This document shows, one piece after another, positions 18,766-27,883 of a DNA stretch of 64,000 nt (positions are counted from its first letter, which is position 1; every line of letters begins with the position of its first letter). Both the position numbers and the translations under genes were made by a program. Origin of the DNA: Ectopseudomonas chengduensis (lineage in GTDB: Bacteria; Pseudomonadota; Gammaproteobacteria; Pseudomonadales; Pseudomonadaceae); NCBI RefSeq assembly GCF_900102635.1, contig NZ_FMZQ01000002.1, positions 310,001-374,000 of the forward strand, written 5' to 3'. Below the pieces are notes generated by a model. That model was not told the DNA's origin, did not search any database, and saw only the letters and a list, made by a program, of their open reading frames with translations.

Positions 18766-19911
18766 ATGCCGCGCCTGAAACCCCTCGCAGCCCTCGGTCT
18801 GCTCGCCCTGTTCGGTTATCAGTACAGCTTTGCCGAAGACCGGCAACTGAGCTCCGAACTGGGGCCGTTGAACGTTCACACCGTCGCCGAAGGTCTGGCC
18901 AACCCCTGGGCCGTCGCCTTTCTGCCGGATGGCCAGGGTTATCTGGTCAGCGAGCGGCCAGGTGCCTTGCGCCGGGTAAGCGCCGAGGGCGAGGTGTCGC
19001 AGCCGCTGCGCGGCGTGCCCAATGTCTTCGCCGTCGGCCAGGGCGGTTTGCTCGACGTGGTGCTGTCGCCTGACTTTGCCGAGGACCGCCTGGTCTATCT
19101 GTCCTACGCCGAGGAGGGCGACGGCGCGGCAGGTACGGCTGTCGGGCGCGGCAAGCTGTCGGCTGACGCCACGGCGTTGGAAGGCTTCGAGGTGGTCTTC
19201 CGCCAACAACCCAAGCTGTCCAGTGGCACGCACTTTGGCTCGCGCCTGGTGTTCGACCGCGATGGCCATCTGTTCATCGCCCTGGGCGACAACAACAATC
19301 GCCCCACCGCGCAGGACCTCGACAAGCTGCAGGGCAAGCTGGTGCGCATCTTCCCGGACGGGCGCATCCCCGAGGACAACCCCTTCGTCAGCCGCGACGG
19401 CGCGCGTGAGGAAATCTGGTCCTACGGCCATCGCAACCAGCAGGGTGCAGCGCTCAATCCCTGGAGTGGCCGCTTGTGGACCCATGAGCATGGTCCGCGT
19501 GGCGGCGACGAAATCAACGTTCCCGAGGCAGGCAAGAACTACGGCTGGCCGCTGGCGACCCATGGCGTCAACTATTCGATGCTGGCGATTCCCGAGGCCA
19601 AGGGCAAAACCGTGGCTGGTACCGAGCCGCCGCATCACGTCTGGGAAAAATCACCGGCCATCAGCGGCATGGCCTTCTACGATGCCGAGCGTTTCCCGGC
19701 CTGGCAGCACAACCTGTTCATCGGCGCACTTTCCGGTCAGGCGCTGATTCGCCTGCAGCTCGATGGCGACAAGATCGTCCATGAGGAACGTCTGCTGCAA
19801 TCGCTCAACGCACGGGTGCGCGACGTACGGCAGGGGCCGGACGGCTATATCTACGTGCTGACGGATGCGCCGAAAGGGCAGTTGCTGCGCCTGGGGCTGG
19901 CGAGCGAGTAA
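18766..19911 (+). CDS. PQQ-dependent aldose sugar dehydrogenase (YliI/Asd type)
   Basis: 381 residues from ATG 18766, preceded by GGAGA. The upstream extension to 18700 lacks a signal peptide. A signal peptide (LAALGLLALFGYQYSFAED) sends it to the periplasm. Six-bladed propeller motifs of the soluble glucose-dehydrogenase family are present: EGLANPWAVAFLPDG, GGLLDVVLSPDF, SYGHRNQQGAALNP with the catalytic-type His, and EHGPRGGDEINV. It should oxidise aldoses using PQQ and pass electrons to the respiratory chain. PQQ synthesis genes are not in this window. Confidence 0.9.
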   Translation: MPRLKPLAALGLLALFGYQYSFAEDRQLSSELGPLNVHTVAEGLANPWAVAFLPDGQGYLVSERPGALRRVSAEGEVSQPLRGVPNVFAVGQGGLLDVVLSPDFAEDRLVYLSYAEEGDGAAGTAVGRGKLSADATALEGFEVVFRQQPKLSSGTHFGSRLVFDRDGHLFIALGDNNNRPTAQDLDKLQGKLVRIFPDGRIPEDNPFVSRDGAREEIWSYGHRNQQGAALNPWSGRLWTHEHGPRGGDEINVPEAGKNYGWPLATHGVNYSMLAIPEAKGKTVAGTEPPHHVWEKSPAISGMAFYDAERFPAWQHNLFIGALSGQALIRLQLDGDKIVHEERLLQSLNARVRDVRQGPDGYIYVLTDAPKGQLLRLGLASE

Positions 19912-19952
19912 AGCTGGAGAGAGGCTGGGTGCGCGATGCGCACCCGAGGCGA

Positions 19953-20144
19953 TCACTTCTTGCTGATGGTGATCTGGCGCGTGCCGCCGTAAGTCTGGCC
20001 GCTGACGCCCTTGGCGATCTGCTGGATCTCGCCACCGCCCTGCAGGAAGGCAGCAATCTGCGCCTCGATGGACTCGCGGGTTTCCACGGCTGGGGCGGGT
20101 TTGCTGACTTTGCTGGAGGAGGACTTCACGCGCAGGGTGGCCAT
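19953..20144 (-). CDS. Small conserved-looking basic protein
   Basis: 63 residues: a Ser/Lys-rich N-terminus, a helix RESIEAQIAAFLQGGGEI, and a basic tail ending ITISKK. The FLxxGGxIxxI pattern vaguely recalls the C-terminal part of the Pseudomonas regulator SutA, but the length and ends differ. It is probably a real gene because it has a good start context and lies in a clean intergenic space. Function is unknown. Confidence 0.55.
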   Translation of the reverse strand: MATLRVKSSSSKVSKPAPAVETRESIEAQIAAFLQGGGEIQQIAKGVSGQTYGGTRQITISKK

Positions 20145-20384
20145 GACCTTGATCTCTTTCAGAAGGGCGGCCGGCCATTATGCCTCAAGCAGCCCCTTTC
20201 TGCTTGGTTAATCGCCCAGTTGAATAGCATAAGGCTGCGCCTGGCCAGCTTTTCGCGGCAACTTATGGCTTGTTTCCCAGTCACTTACACCACCATTCGA
20301 CCGGCCGTCGATTCGCTACGACGTCGGCCCGGTCGCGGATTAACTCGGGTAGAATGGCCGGCTGTTTTGGTGAGGTGAAACGCG

Positions 20385-21227
20385 ATGGCCTTGATTGGGC
20401 GGATGAATTCTTTGCAGGTGGTCAAGCACACCGACTTCGGTCTGTACCTGGACGGTGGTGCGGATGGCGAAATCCTCCTGCCCAAGCGCTACATCCCCAA
20501 GGACACGCCGAGCGAAGTCGATGATTGGCTCAACGTGTTTCTCTACCTCGACAGCGAAGACAAGCTGATCGCCACCACGTTGAAACCGAAGATCCAGCTC
20601 GGTGAGTTCGCCAGCCTCAAGGTGGTGGATATCAACCGCGTCGGCCTGTTCTTCGACTGGGGCCTGCCCAAGGATCTGCTGCTGCCGCATTCCGAAGAGA
20701 AGCGTCCGCTGCAGATCGGCGACTACTGCGTGATCTACCTTTACCTGGACAAGCGCACCCGCCGCCTTACCGCCACCGCACGCCTGGACCGCCACCTGGA
20801 CAAGGTGCCGGCCAACTACCAGGTCGGCCAGGAAGTCGACCTGCTGGTGGTCGAACGTACCGACCTCGGTTTCAAGGCCATCATCGACGGCAAGCACTGG
20901 GGCCTGATCCACAAGAACGAGCTGTTCAAGTTCATCCGCAGCGGCATGCGCGAGAAGGGCTACATCAAGGAACTGCGTGCCGACGGCAAGATCAGCCTGA
21001 GCCTGCAGCCCATCGGTCACGAAGCCGCCAGTGGCCTGGCCGAGCAGATCATCGAACGACTGCGTGCGCAGGGCGGTGTGCTGGCGCTGGGTGACAAGAG
21101 CCCGCCGGAACTGATCTCCGAGCATTTCCGGGTCAGCAAGGGCAACTTCAAGAAGGCCATCGGCGGCCTCTACAAGCAGGGCCTGATCCGCATCCACGAC
21201 GATCGCATCGAACTGCTCGACAGCTGA
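20385..21227 (+). CDS. cvfB: CvfB-family S1-domain RNA-binding protein
   Basis: 280 residues. It has several S1-like beta-barrel repeats (start IGRMNSLQVVKHTDFGLYLD, then ASLKVVDINRVGLFFDWG, then VDLLVVERTDLGFKAIIDG) followed by a C-terminal winged-helix part (PPELISEHFRVSKGNFKKAI). This is the domain order of CvfB/YitL proteins, which bind RNA. GAGGTG sits just before the ATG. It is transcribed singly, upstream of tRNA-Thr. Confidence 0.9.
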   Translation: MALIGRMNSLQVVKHTDFGLYLDGGADGEILLPKRYIPKDTPSEVDDWLNVFLYLDSEDKLIATTLKPKIQLGEFASLKVVDINRVGLFFDWGLPKDLLLPHSEEKRPLQIGDYCVIYLYLDKRTRRLTATARLDRHLDKVPANYQVGQEVDLLVVERTDLGFKAIIDGKHWGLIHKNELFKFIRSGMREKGYIKELRADGKISLSLQPIGHEAASGLAEQIIERLRAQGGVLALGDKSPPELISEHFRVSKGNFKKAIGGLYKQGLIRIHDDRIELLDS

Positions 21228-21282
21228 CGTCGCAGCGACTTGAGCACGAGCGTGGCAACTCGCATAATGCCGAGGTTTTCCC

Positions 21283-21358
21283 GCCGGTGTAGCTCAGTCG
21301 GTAGAGCAGCGCACTCGTAACGCGAAGGTCGTAGGTTCGATTCCTATCTCCGGCACCA
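21283..21358 (+). tRNA. tRNA-Thr(CGU)
   Basis: A 76-nt cloverleaf including encoded CCA. Acceptor strand GCCGGTG, D arm GCTC/GAGC, anticodon loop CTCGTAA with anticodon CGT (DNA), T loop TTCGATT. Two pairs are imperfect: T6:T67 in the acceptor stem and A31:C39 in the anticodon stem. The rest of the consensus positions are correct. Confidence 0.95.
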
Positions 21359-21366
21359 TTTCCAGC

Positions 21367-21392
21367 AAAGGGTCAGCTTCGGCTGACCCTTT
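21367..21392 (+). terminator. Terminator of tRNA-Thr
   Basis: Perfect 11-bp stem AAAGGGTCAGC / GCTGACCCTTT with a TTCG tetraloop, 8 bp after the CCA end. The loop and stem are typical of strong terminators. Confidence 0.85.
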
Positions 21393-21499
21393 GTCGTATC
21401 AGCGCTGAAAATTCCCTCGCGTTGCTGTCAAAGCCGGTGTGATGATGATTTTCGGCTCAGGCGCGTGACGTCTGGCCCTGACTCGAAGGGGAGTTGCTC

Positions 21500-21826
21500 A
21501 TGTTCATTCGCTCGCTTGTCCTGATCCTGGCGACGGCGTTCGCCAGTGCTGCGTTCGCCGATCAGCCGCAGACCATTCGCGTCATTCCCAAGAGCTACGT
21601 CAGCCCAGGGGCCAGTGGCAGCGTCTCGGGCTCGTCCAGTTATCAGCAGCACAATCTCTACGGTGGCCAGCGTCTGCCGCAGGGTAGCGTGCGTCAGGAA
21701 AGCAGTTATGGCAGCTATTCCAGCGAAAGCCGTGGGGGCATTCGCCAGAGCACCGAATATCCGGGCGGGCTGATCATCGAGCGCCAGCCCGGCAGTGGTA
21801 GTTATCAACAACACCGCAGCCGCTGA
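21500..21826 (+). CDS. Secreted Ser/Gly/Gln-rich small protein
   Basis: 108 residues from ATG 21500. GAAGGGGAG just upstream favours this start over the TTG at 21494. Signal peptide SLVLILATAFASAAFA, then a low-complexity mature part rich in Ser, Gly, Tyr and Gln (SSYQQHNLYGGQ, SSYGSYSSESRGG). No known domain was recognised. It is predicted to be periplasmic or secreted and intrinsically disordered. Confidence 0.65.
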   Translation: MFIRSLVLILATAFASAAFADQPQTIRVIPKSYVSPGASGSVSGSSSYQQHNLYGGQRLPQGSVRQESSYGSYSSESRGGIRQSTEYPGGLIIERQPGSGSYQQHRSR

Positions 21827-21830
21827 CGCC

Positions 21831-22877
21831 TCAGTGGCTAGCGGCAGTCTTGTTTGGGCCGCTCGGGGCATCGGCGATCACTGCGCGATTGCGCCCCTCG
21901 CTCTTGGCGCGATACAGGCATTCATCGGCGCGCTGCAGCCAGCCTTCCCAGTGCTCGCCACTGTGCAGAATGGCGCCGCCGATGGAGACGGTCACCGCGC
22001 CGCCTGGGCTTTTGAGCTCTTGCGCCACCCAACTGAGCAGATTCTGCGCCGCCGCCTGCAGGCCCGTCAGCTCGGTGTTGGGCAGTAGCAGGAGAAACTC
22101 CTCGCCACCAAAGCGGAACAAGCGATCTTCCTTGCGTGAGCAGCGTTTGATCAGCTCGACGAAGGCCACCAGCACCTGGTCGCCGACGTGATGACCGAAG
22201 CGGTCGTTGATCTGCTTGAAGTGATCCAGATCCATCACCAGCAAGCCGTAGCTGTCGCTGTGGCGGCGATGGCTGGCCATGGCGATCTTCAGCTCTTCGT
22301 TCATCGCCCGGCGGTTGCGGGCGCCGGTCAGCGGATCATGAATGGCCAGCGATTGCAGTTGGTCGCGCTGGTTGCGGGTGCGGAAGGCGAAAATGAAGCT
22401 GAGCACGCTGGCCATCATGCAGGTGACCAGGAACGACACCATCTGGTAGTGGCTTTCGAACACGCTGCCAGGTACCAGCAGGGCGTGGCTGACCAGGCTG
22501 ACCAGCACCAGCGCAGTGGCCAGCAGGGCCTTGCCGGGGGTGACCATGAAGAAGTTGAAGAGGATCAGCGGATAGATCCAGAACAGGCCGTTGACCCCCA
22601 GGTTGATGGCGATCAGCGTGGCGCCGACAGAGAACACGGCCGCCAGGTAGATACCGGGCTTGACCGTGTCGCGGGTGACCCAGGCATAGAGCACGGCGAA
22701 CAGTGTGGAAAAGACGATGATGGTGTCGGCGATACCGACCAGGTAGTTGCCATGTAGCAGGCGGTAGACGGCATAAGGCGAGATGCCGATGACCCCGAAC
22801 AGCCCCATCAAGGTGATGATCGATAGCTGGAAATCGTTGCGCAGGCGCTTCAGCAAGCGAGCGGTCTGGGTAGCCAT
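21831..22877 (-). CDS. Membrane diguanylate cyclase
   Basis: 348 residues from the Met at 22877, ahead of TARLLKRLRNDF. The longer frame to 22934 adds a tail without a ribosome-binding site. About five or six N-terminal membrane helices are followed by a GGDEF domain with active site FRFGGEEFLLLLPN and RxxD inhibitory motif (RKED). It should make c-di-GMP at the inner membrane. The sensory input is unknown. Confidence 0.9.
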   Translation of the reverse strand: MATQTARLLKRLRNDFQLSIITLMGLFGVIGISPYAVYRLLHGNYLVGIADTIIVFSTLFAVLYAWVTRDTVKPGIYLAAVFSVGATLIAINLGVNGLFWIYPLILFNFFMVTPGKALLATALVLVSLVSHALLVPGSVFESHYQMVSFLVTCMMASVLSFIFAFRTRNQRDQLQSLAIHDPLTGARNRRAMNEELKIAMASHRRHSDSYGLLVMDLDHFKQINDRFGHHVGDQVLVAFVELIKRCSRKEDRLFRFGGEEFLLLLPNTELTGLQAAAQNLLSWVAQELKSPGGAVTVSIGGAILHSGEHWEGWLQRADECLYRAKSEGRNRAVIADAPSGPNKTAASH

Positions 22878-22985
22878 AGCGTTTCTTTTCGTTGTTATGG
22901 ACCAAGCATGCAGAGCTTTGACCGCTAATGGCAAGGGGCATTCCTGAGCAAAGTGCCAGTATTTTCGCCCAGACCGACAGGCTGC

Positions 22986-23396
22986 TCAGTGGATGCGCAG
23001 CGAGACAAGCGATTTGTTGCGCTGATAGCGGGTCAGCCGCACGGCCAGCTCGGTCGGCAGGCTTGGACAGTCCTCGAAGCCCAGGCGCTGATAGAAGCTG
23101 CGCAGCTCGGGATGACAGAACAGCCAGACGGGCTCGGGATGCAGCGCCAGGCTGTGGCTGAGCAGCGCTGCCGCCACGCCTTGGCGTCGCAGCGCAGGGG
23201 CGACGAACAGGCCGGTCAGCCACTGCCCACCCGCCATAGGGCGAAGGCTCAGGGCGGCGACGATCTCGCTGGCGCTTTGCGCCACCCACAGTTCATCCCC
23301 CGCCTGGCTGCGCATCGGCGAGCGGTGGTCGCGGTAGAACTTGTCGACCAGCGGTCGCAACTGGAGGGGCAGATGGCGAAAGCGCGGTGTGATCAT
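22986..23396 (-). CDS. GNAT N-acetyltransferase
   Basis: 136 residues from the Met at 23396 (ITPRFRHLPLQLRPLVDKF). The longer frame to 23780 lies antisense to the phosphatase gene and is rejected. The acetyl-CoA-binding motif is LFVAPALRRQGVAAALLSHS, followed by the strand/loop FYQRLGFE typical of GNAT. The substrate is unknown. Confidence 0.85.
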   Translation of the reverse strand: MITPRFRHLPLQLRPLVDKFYRDHRSPMRSQAGDELWVAQSASEIVAALSLRPMAGGQWLTGLFVAPALRRQGVAAALLSHSLALHPEPVWLFCHPELRSFYQRLGFEDCPSLPTELAVRLTRYQRNKSLVSLRIH

Positions 23397-23539
23397 GGGG
23401 GGCAGGCGGGAAGGATCTGGCGACTTATTTAAGCATCGCATTTTGGTTAACGGTTGCGCATTTACGGCCTTGCGGGCGGTGACAGCCCGTCCGCGTCGCC
23501 GCATCATGGGCAATCGCATTTTGCTCAAGGATTCGCCGC

Positions 23540-24328
23540 GTGTCTCAGCCTTCCCCTGTATCCGTGGTCTTCGCTGCGCAGAGCGTTGCCGGCCAGGTAC
23601 GCACGCATAACGAGGATGCCCTGGCCTGCCGTCCCGATCTGGGGCTGTGGGCGCTGGCCGATGGCATGGGCGGGCACGCGCGTGGCGAGGTGGCCAGTGC
23701 CCTGGCGCTGGAGGAACTGGTGGGCGCCGTGCAACAGGGCGAGGAGCTGCCTGCAGCGGTGCAGGCCGCCCATCTGGCAATCGTAGCGGCGGCGCAGCCC
23801 GTTGCGGGCGAGGCGGGCATGGGCAGCACCCTGGTTGCCGTGCGCCTGGACGGGAATGAGTTCGAACTGGCCTGGGTCGGCGACAGCCGCGCCTATCGCA
23901 TCGGCAGCGAACATATCGAGCAGCTCAGTCACGACCACAGCTGGGTCCAGGCCATGGTCGACGTTGGCCGGATGAGCGCCGAGGAGGCGCGTGAGCACCC
24001 GCGCCGCAACGTGATTCTGCAGTGCCTGGGGCAGGTCGGGCAGGCGCCTGAAGTCGGTCTGCTGCGGGTCCGACTGGCGCCGGACGAACTGCTGCTGCTG
24101 TGCAGCGACGGGCTGACCAACGAGCTGGACGACGCTGCCATCCAGCGCTGTTGCGCCGAAGCGGACACGCTGGAGGCGATGGTCGAGCAACTGGTGGGGC
24201 TGGCAAATAGCCATGGCGGCAGAGACAATATCAGCAGCATCGTCCTGGGCCTTGGCCCGACTACCGAACCCCGCGAAGCGCCGACCCCCGGCCTGCTGCG
24301 CAAGCTGTTCAAATCCCTTCAACCCTGA
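23540..24328 (+). CDS. PP2C-family Ser/Thr phosphatase
   Basis: 262 residues. Metal-binding PP2C motifs: RTHNEDALAC, ADGMGGHARGEVAS, GSTLVAVRL, WVGDSRAYRI, LLLCSDGLTNEL and GGRDNISSIVL. All acidic metal ligands are visible, so it should be active. It is followed by a membrane Ser/Thr kinase (17-bp gap) and a two-FHA protein, making a reversible phosphorylation module. The same trio occurs in type VI secretion loci (PppA, PpkA, Fha), but no secretion gene is present here. Confidence 0.93.
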   Translation: MSQPSPVSVVFAAQSVAGQVRTHNEDALACRPDLGLWALADGMGGHARGEVASALALEELVGAVQQGEELPAAVQAAHLAIVAAAQPVAGEAGMGSTLVAVRLDGNEFELAWVGDSRAYRIGSEHIEQLSHDHSWVQAMVDVGRMSAEEAREHPRRNVILQCLGQVGQAPEVGLLRVRLAPDELLLLCSDGLTNELDDAAIQRCCAEADTLEAMVEQLVGLANSHGGRDNISSIVLGLGPTTEPREAPTPGLLRKLFKSLQP

Positions 24329-24344
24329 GCGCCAGTCGAGCCGC

Positions 24345-25823
24345 ATGAGTCAGCCTTCCATCAGCGTACCCGGTTACAGCATTCATCACCGCCTGGGCAA
24401 AGGCGGCATGGCCGAGGTCTATCTGGCTACCGAGCAGGCGCTGCAGCGCCAGGTGGCGCTCAAGGTGCTGCTGCACCGCGAGGACGCAGCCTTCACCCAG
24501 CGCTTCATCAAGGAAGGCCATACCGTCGCCTCCCTGCAGCATCCTTCGATCATCACCATCTACCGTATCGACCAACTGGACGACGGCCGCCATTTTCTCG
24601 CCATGGAGTACCTGGCGGGCGGTGATCTGGCCCAGTACAAGGGCCAGCGCCTGGAGCCGGCGCGTGCGCTGCGTATCGTCCGGCAGATCGCCAGCGCCCT
24701 GGCACTGGTACACGACAAGGGCCTGGTGCACCGCGACATCAAGCCCGGCAACATCCTCTTTCGCGACGATGGCACCGCCGTGCTCAGCGACTTTGGCGTG
24801 GCCAAGGAGCTGCAGCTCGACAGCGAACTGACCCAGTCCGGCATAGCCGTCGGCAGCCCGGCCTACAGCAGCCCCGAGCAGGCGCAGTGTCAGGCGCTGG
24901 ACGCACGCAGCGACATCTACAGCCTGGGCGTGATCCTGCTGGAGATGCTCAGCGGGCATAACCCCTTTCGCGGCGGCAACTACACCCAGACCCTGATGAA
25001 TCAATTGCAGCTAGAGGCGCCGCCGCTTCCGGAGTCGCTGGGCGAGCTGCAGTGGCTACTCGACCGCATGCTGGCCAAGGACCCGGAAGATCGCTTCGCC
25101 GACTGCCACGTGCTGCTGGCCAGCCTCGATGAGCTGCAGGACGCCGATCAGGATCAGACCCGTCTGAGCCCGGCTGTCAGCCTGCCGCCTCGGCCCTCCC
25201 GGCGGCGCTGGCTGCCCTGGGCCTTACTTGGCTTGCTATTGCTAGCCATGAGTAGCGCAGGTGGCTACTACTGGCAGCTGCAGCAGCGCATCGCCGGGTT
25301 GCTCGCGCTGGCTGAAACGCGCTTGAGCGAGGGGCACCTGCTGACCCCGGCGCAAGACAACGCCGACTACTATTTTCGCCAGACGCTGGCCCTGGACGAG
25401 GACAACCAGCAGGCCAACGACGGTCTGCAGCGCGTGCTGCAGGCACGTATCCAGCAGTATCTCGACCTGGCCGAGCAACGCCTCGGTGAGGGTTTGCTGA
25501 TCTTGCCGGAGGACGACAGCGCGGTGCATTACTTCCGCCAGGTGCTTGGCTGGGAACCGGACAACCTGCTGGCCCTGGCCGGCATCAACCGGGTGGCGCA
25601 GCGTTTCATCGAACAGAGCGAGGCGGCCTATGCGCGGCGCGAATATAACCTGGCGCTTGAGCACATCAAGCAGGGTCTCGAGGCCGAGCCGGACAACGAA
25701 CGGCTGCTGGCCCTTTATGACAGCCACGAGCAGCGCGTGCGTCAGGCGGCGAGCCGCCCACGCAGCGCGCAGCCGGCCCAGCAGAACCCGATCAAGCGCT
25801 TGCTGAACAACCTATTCGACTGA
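24345..25823 (+). CDS. Membrane Ser/Thr kinase with C-terminal periplasmic repeat domain
   Basis: 492 residues from ATG 24345. Kinase: glycine loop LGKGGMAEVY (residues 18-26), ATP Lys K40 in VALKVL, HRDIKPGN from residue 129, DFG 149-151, SPAYSSPEQ activation segment end. One membrane helix at about 289-310 (LPWALLGLLLLAMSSAGGYY). The C-terminal 180 residues carry repeated helical units (LAETRLSEG, LAEQRLGEG, YYFRQTLALDEDN, HYFRQVLGWEPDN) resembling TPR-like repeats, probably periplasmic. It is the likely partner of the phosphatase before it and the FHA protein after it. Confidence 0.93.
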   Translation: MSQPSISVPGYSIHHRLGKGGMAEVYLATEQALQRQVALKVLLHREDAAFTQRFIKEGHTVASLQHPSIITIYRIDQLDDGRHFLAMEYLAGGDLAQYKGQRLEPARALRIVRQIASALALVHDKGLVHRDIKPGNILFRDDGTAVLSDFGVAKELQLDSELTQSGIAVGSPAYSSPEQAQCQALDARSDIYSLGVILLEMLSGHNPFRGGNYTQTLMNQLQLEAPPLPESLGELQWLLDRMLAKDPEDRFADCHVLLASLDELQDADQDQTRLSPAVSLPPRPSRRRWLPWALLGLLLLAMSSAGGYYWQLQQRIAGLLALAETRLSEGHLLTPAQDNADYYFRQTLALDEDNQQANDGLQRVLQARIQQYLDLAEQRLGEGLLILPEDDSAVHYFRQVLGWEPDNLLALAGINRVAQRFIEQSEAAYARREYNLALEHIKQGLEAEPDNERLLALYDSHEQRVRQAASRPRSAQPAQQNPIKRLLNNLFD

Positions 25824-25838
25824 CCCGAGGCGACCACG

Positions 25839-26741
25839 ATGCTCAGACTGCAGTTCCTGGATAACCGCCAAGCGCCGGTCTGGCTGACCGACGAACGCCT
25901 GACCATCGGTCAGGACGGCCGCAACCAGCTGGTGCTTGGCGACGCCGGAATCGCCAGCTTCCACGCCGAGATCCGCCAGGATCACGGTTACTACTACCTG
26001 AGCGATGCCGGTCAGGGCGCCACCTGGGTCAACGACCAGCGCGTCGGTACACGCTTTCAACTGCGCGACGGTGATCGCCTGCGCCTGGGGGCCGTCGAGC
26101 TGCAACTGGTCGACCCGTCGAAAAGTGTGGCCAGGCCCGAGGCTGCCGCGCCGCGCTGGTTTCTGCAGGTGATCCAGGGCGAGCACCAGGGGCGCAAGTT
26201 TCATATCCACGGCTCGATGACCTTCGGTCGTTCGAGCAAGTGCGAGCTGTGCTTCAGCGATCTGGAATTGTCGCGCCGGCATTGCGAGTTCTTTCTCAAG
26301 GACGACGTGTTGGAGGTCAAGGATCTTGCCTCGGCCAACGGTGTACTGGTCAACCAGCAGAAGGTCAGGACCGCGGTACTGCAGCCGGGCGATCAGTTGA
26401 AGATGGGCACGGTGACGCTGCTGGTGATCGGGCCGAAGGTGAACGTGAGTGATGCGCCCGACGAGGATGCCACCCAGTTCATGCGTGTGGCGGACCTGCC
26501 GCCTGCATTGGCTGCCAAGGCCGCTGGCGGCGCCACGCAGATCGCCCCGGTGCCGCAGCCGGCGCGTGCCAGCGCCAAGGCAGCGCCGGCGGCGGCCAAT
26601 CCGCTGCGTGCGGCTCAGGCCAAGCCTGCCGCCCTTGCCGCGCCGCCTGCGGCCAGTGCGGGCAAGCTGTGGCTGGGTGGGATCGTACTGCTGCTGATCG
26701 GCGTAGGCCTCGGTGCTGTCGCCATGCGGCTATTGGGCTGA
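25839..26741 (+). CDS. Two-FHA-domain membrane-anchored protein
   Basis: 300 residues. FHA 1 lies at about residues 15-75 (LTIGQDGRNQLVLGD, HAEIRQDHGYYYLSD) and has lost the usual GRS core. FHA 2 lies at about 125-185 (MTFGRSSKCELCF, LSRRHCEFFL, SANGVLVNQQKV) and is canonical, so it should bind phosphothreonine. It is followed by an Ala/Pro-rich linker and a C-terminal membrane helix, LWLGGIVLLLIGVGLGAVAM. It should recruit proteins phosphorylated by the upstream kinase to the inner membrane. Confidence 0.9.
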   Translation: MLRLQFLDNRQAPVWLTDERLTIGQDGRNQLVLGDAGIASFHAEIRQDHGYYYLSDAGQGATWVNDQRVGTRFQLRDGDRLRLGAVELQLVDPSKSVARPEAAAPRWFLQVIQGEHQGRKFHIHGSMTFGRSSKCELCFSDLELSRRHCEFFLKDDVLEVKDLASANGVLVNQQKVRTAVLQPGDQLKMGTVTLLVIGPKVNVSDAPDEDATQFMRVADLPPALAAKAAGGATQIAPVPQPARASAKAAPAAANPLRAAQAKPAALAAPPAASAGKLWLGGIVLLLIGVGLGAVAMRLLG

Positions 26742-26761
26742 GGCGGGGCGCGTCACCCGAT

Positions 26762-26842
26762 AGAACCGGCATGGCGGGTTGCACCCGCCCTACGGGGTAG
26801 CGGTCGTGTCGTAGGGCGGGGGTACCCCGCCGTTGTGGTCCC
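26762..26842. repeat. GC-rich inverted repeat pair
   Basis: Two neighbouring hairpins built from the same unit: GGCGGGTTGCACCCGCC and GGGCGGGGGTACCCCGCC, each next to a copy of CTACG/CGTAG. They lie between convergent genes, consistent with a REP-type repeat. Confidence 0.6.
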
Positions 26843-26884
26843 GGTGGGTTGGTGCGCACCGAATGCCTCGAAACACGCTGAATC

Positions 26885-27214
26885 TCAGGCCGGCATCAGG
26901 CGTCGCCGCTCCGCACGGATCTCCGGCAGGTCGCTGCGGCGCAGATAGACGCGCAGTGGCTCGCTGAGATTCACTCGGTCATCGATGCGCTGTTCCTGCA
27001 GCCAGGCCAGGCGCTGGCGATCCAGGCGCATCAGCTCACCGTCGTCGGCGTGCCAGACGTATTCGCAAGTGGGCGTGATGGTGTCGGCCGGTACATCGAG
27101 GCCGAAGCTGTCTTCGGAAAAACGCAGCAGGTACTGCTCGGTCTTGGCGTTGTAGCCGACGAAACCCTGCAACTGGTCGGCGGCCTGGCAGATCTGGGCG
27201 GACGTGATACTCAT
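26885..27214 (-). CDS. Conserved-type hypothetical protein
   Basis: 109 residues, soluble and acidic at the front, basic at the end (AERRRLMPA). Features such as GFVGYNAKTEQYLLRFSEDS and YVWHADDGELMRLD look like a compact alpha/beta domain. No known family was recognised. The start ATG 27214 has a purine-rich AACGAGG region upstream. Confidence 0.65.
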   Translation of the reverse strand: MSITSAQICQAADQLQGFVGYNAKTEQYLLRFSEDSFGLDVPADTITPTCEYVWHADDGELMRLDRQRLAWLQEQRIDDRVNLSEPLRVYLRRSDLPEIRAERRRLMPA

Positions 27215-27276
27215 GGCAAACCTCGTTTCCTGTGGGGTTTGCAGGCAAGGCGAATGGTTCTGTTTATCGGCGCAGC

Positions 27277-27747
27277 CTAATCGCTGGCGTTGTCACCCGC
27301 GTTGTCGTGGATCAAGAAACTGCCGGGAGCGGTTCTTGATGTCGCTGGCGACGGTCCTAGCAGAGCCGGCAGCACCTGTTCACGCAGCAGCGGTGCCAGG
27401 TCATCGGGCAGGGGCAGGGTGGTGTCGAGCCAGCGCAGCTCTTCCAGCTCGGCGGCCGGCTGCACCGCGTGGTGCAGGGCGGCGCGATAGATGTCTGCCT
27501 GCACCCAGGTATCGGCCTCGTTGGCCGCGGGCGCCTGGAACTGGCCGAGCGGTTGCAGGGCGTCTGCGCCCAGTTGTAATTCGAGCTCTTCGAGCAGCTC
27601 ACGCTCGAGCGCCGACAGCGCGTCTTCGCCCGCTTCACGTTTGCCGCCGGGCAGCATGAAGAATCGGGTATTGCGCTTGCGCACGAGCAGCAGCCGGCCT
27701 CGTTCGTCGAACAGACAGGCAGCAGCGATATGCAGGGTGGTTGGCAT
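27277..27747 (-). CDS. NUDIX hydrolase
   Basis: 156 residues. The NUDIX box is GGKREAGEDALSALERELLE followed by EL, matching GX5EX7REUXEEXGU except for the last Gly. It cleaves nucleoside-diphosphate-linked substrates in this superfamily, but the exact one cannot be told. The N-terminal ITHAAACLFDERGRLLLVRK-like strand is normal for the family. The gene stands alone. Confidence 0.88.
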   Translation of the reverse strand: MPTTLHIAAACLFDERGRLLLVRKRNTRFFMLPGGKREAGEDALSALERELLEELELQLGADALQPLGQFQAPAANEADTWVQADIYRAALHHAVQPAAELEELRWLDTTLPLPDDLAPLLREQVLPALLGPSPATSRTAPGSFLIHDNAGDNASD

Positions 27748-27883
27748 GGGGCAAGCACTGTACTGATTGCGTCTCTGGCGAACCCGGACAACGCACGTTG
27801 CAAAGCTTCGCCCCGGGGCGGGGCTCCTACAGGGGCTGAAGCCTTGCCTGATATGGGCGCCGGTTCAGGGCGCCCAATGAGCG

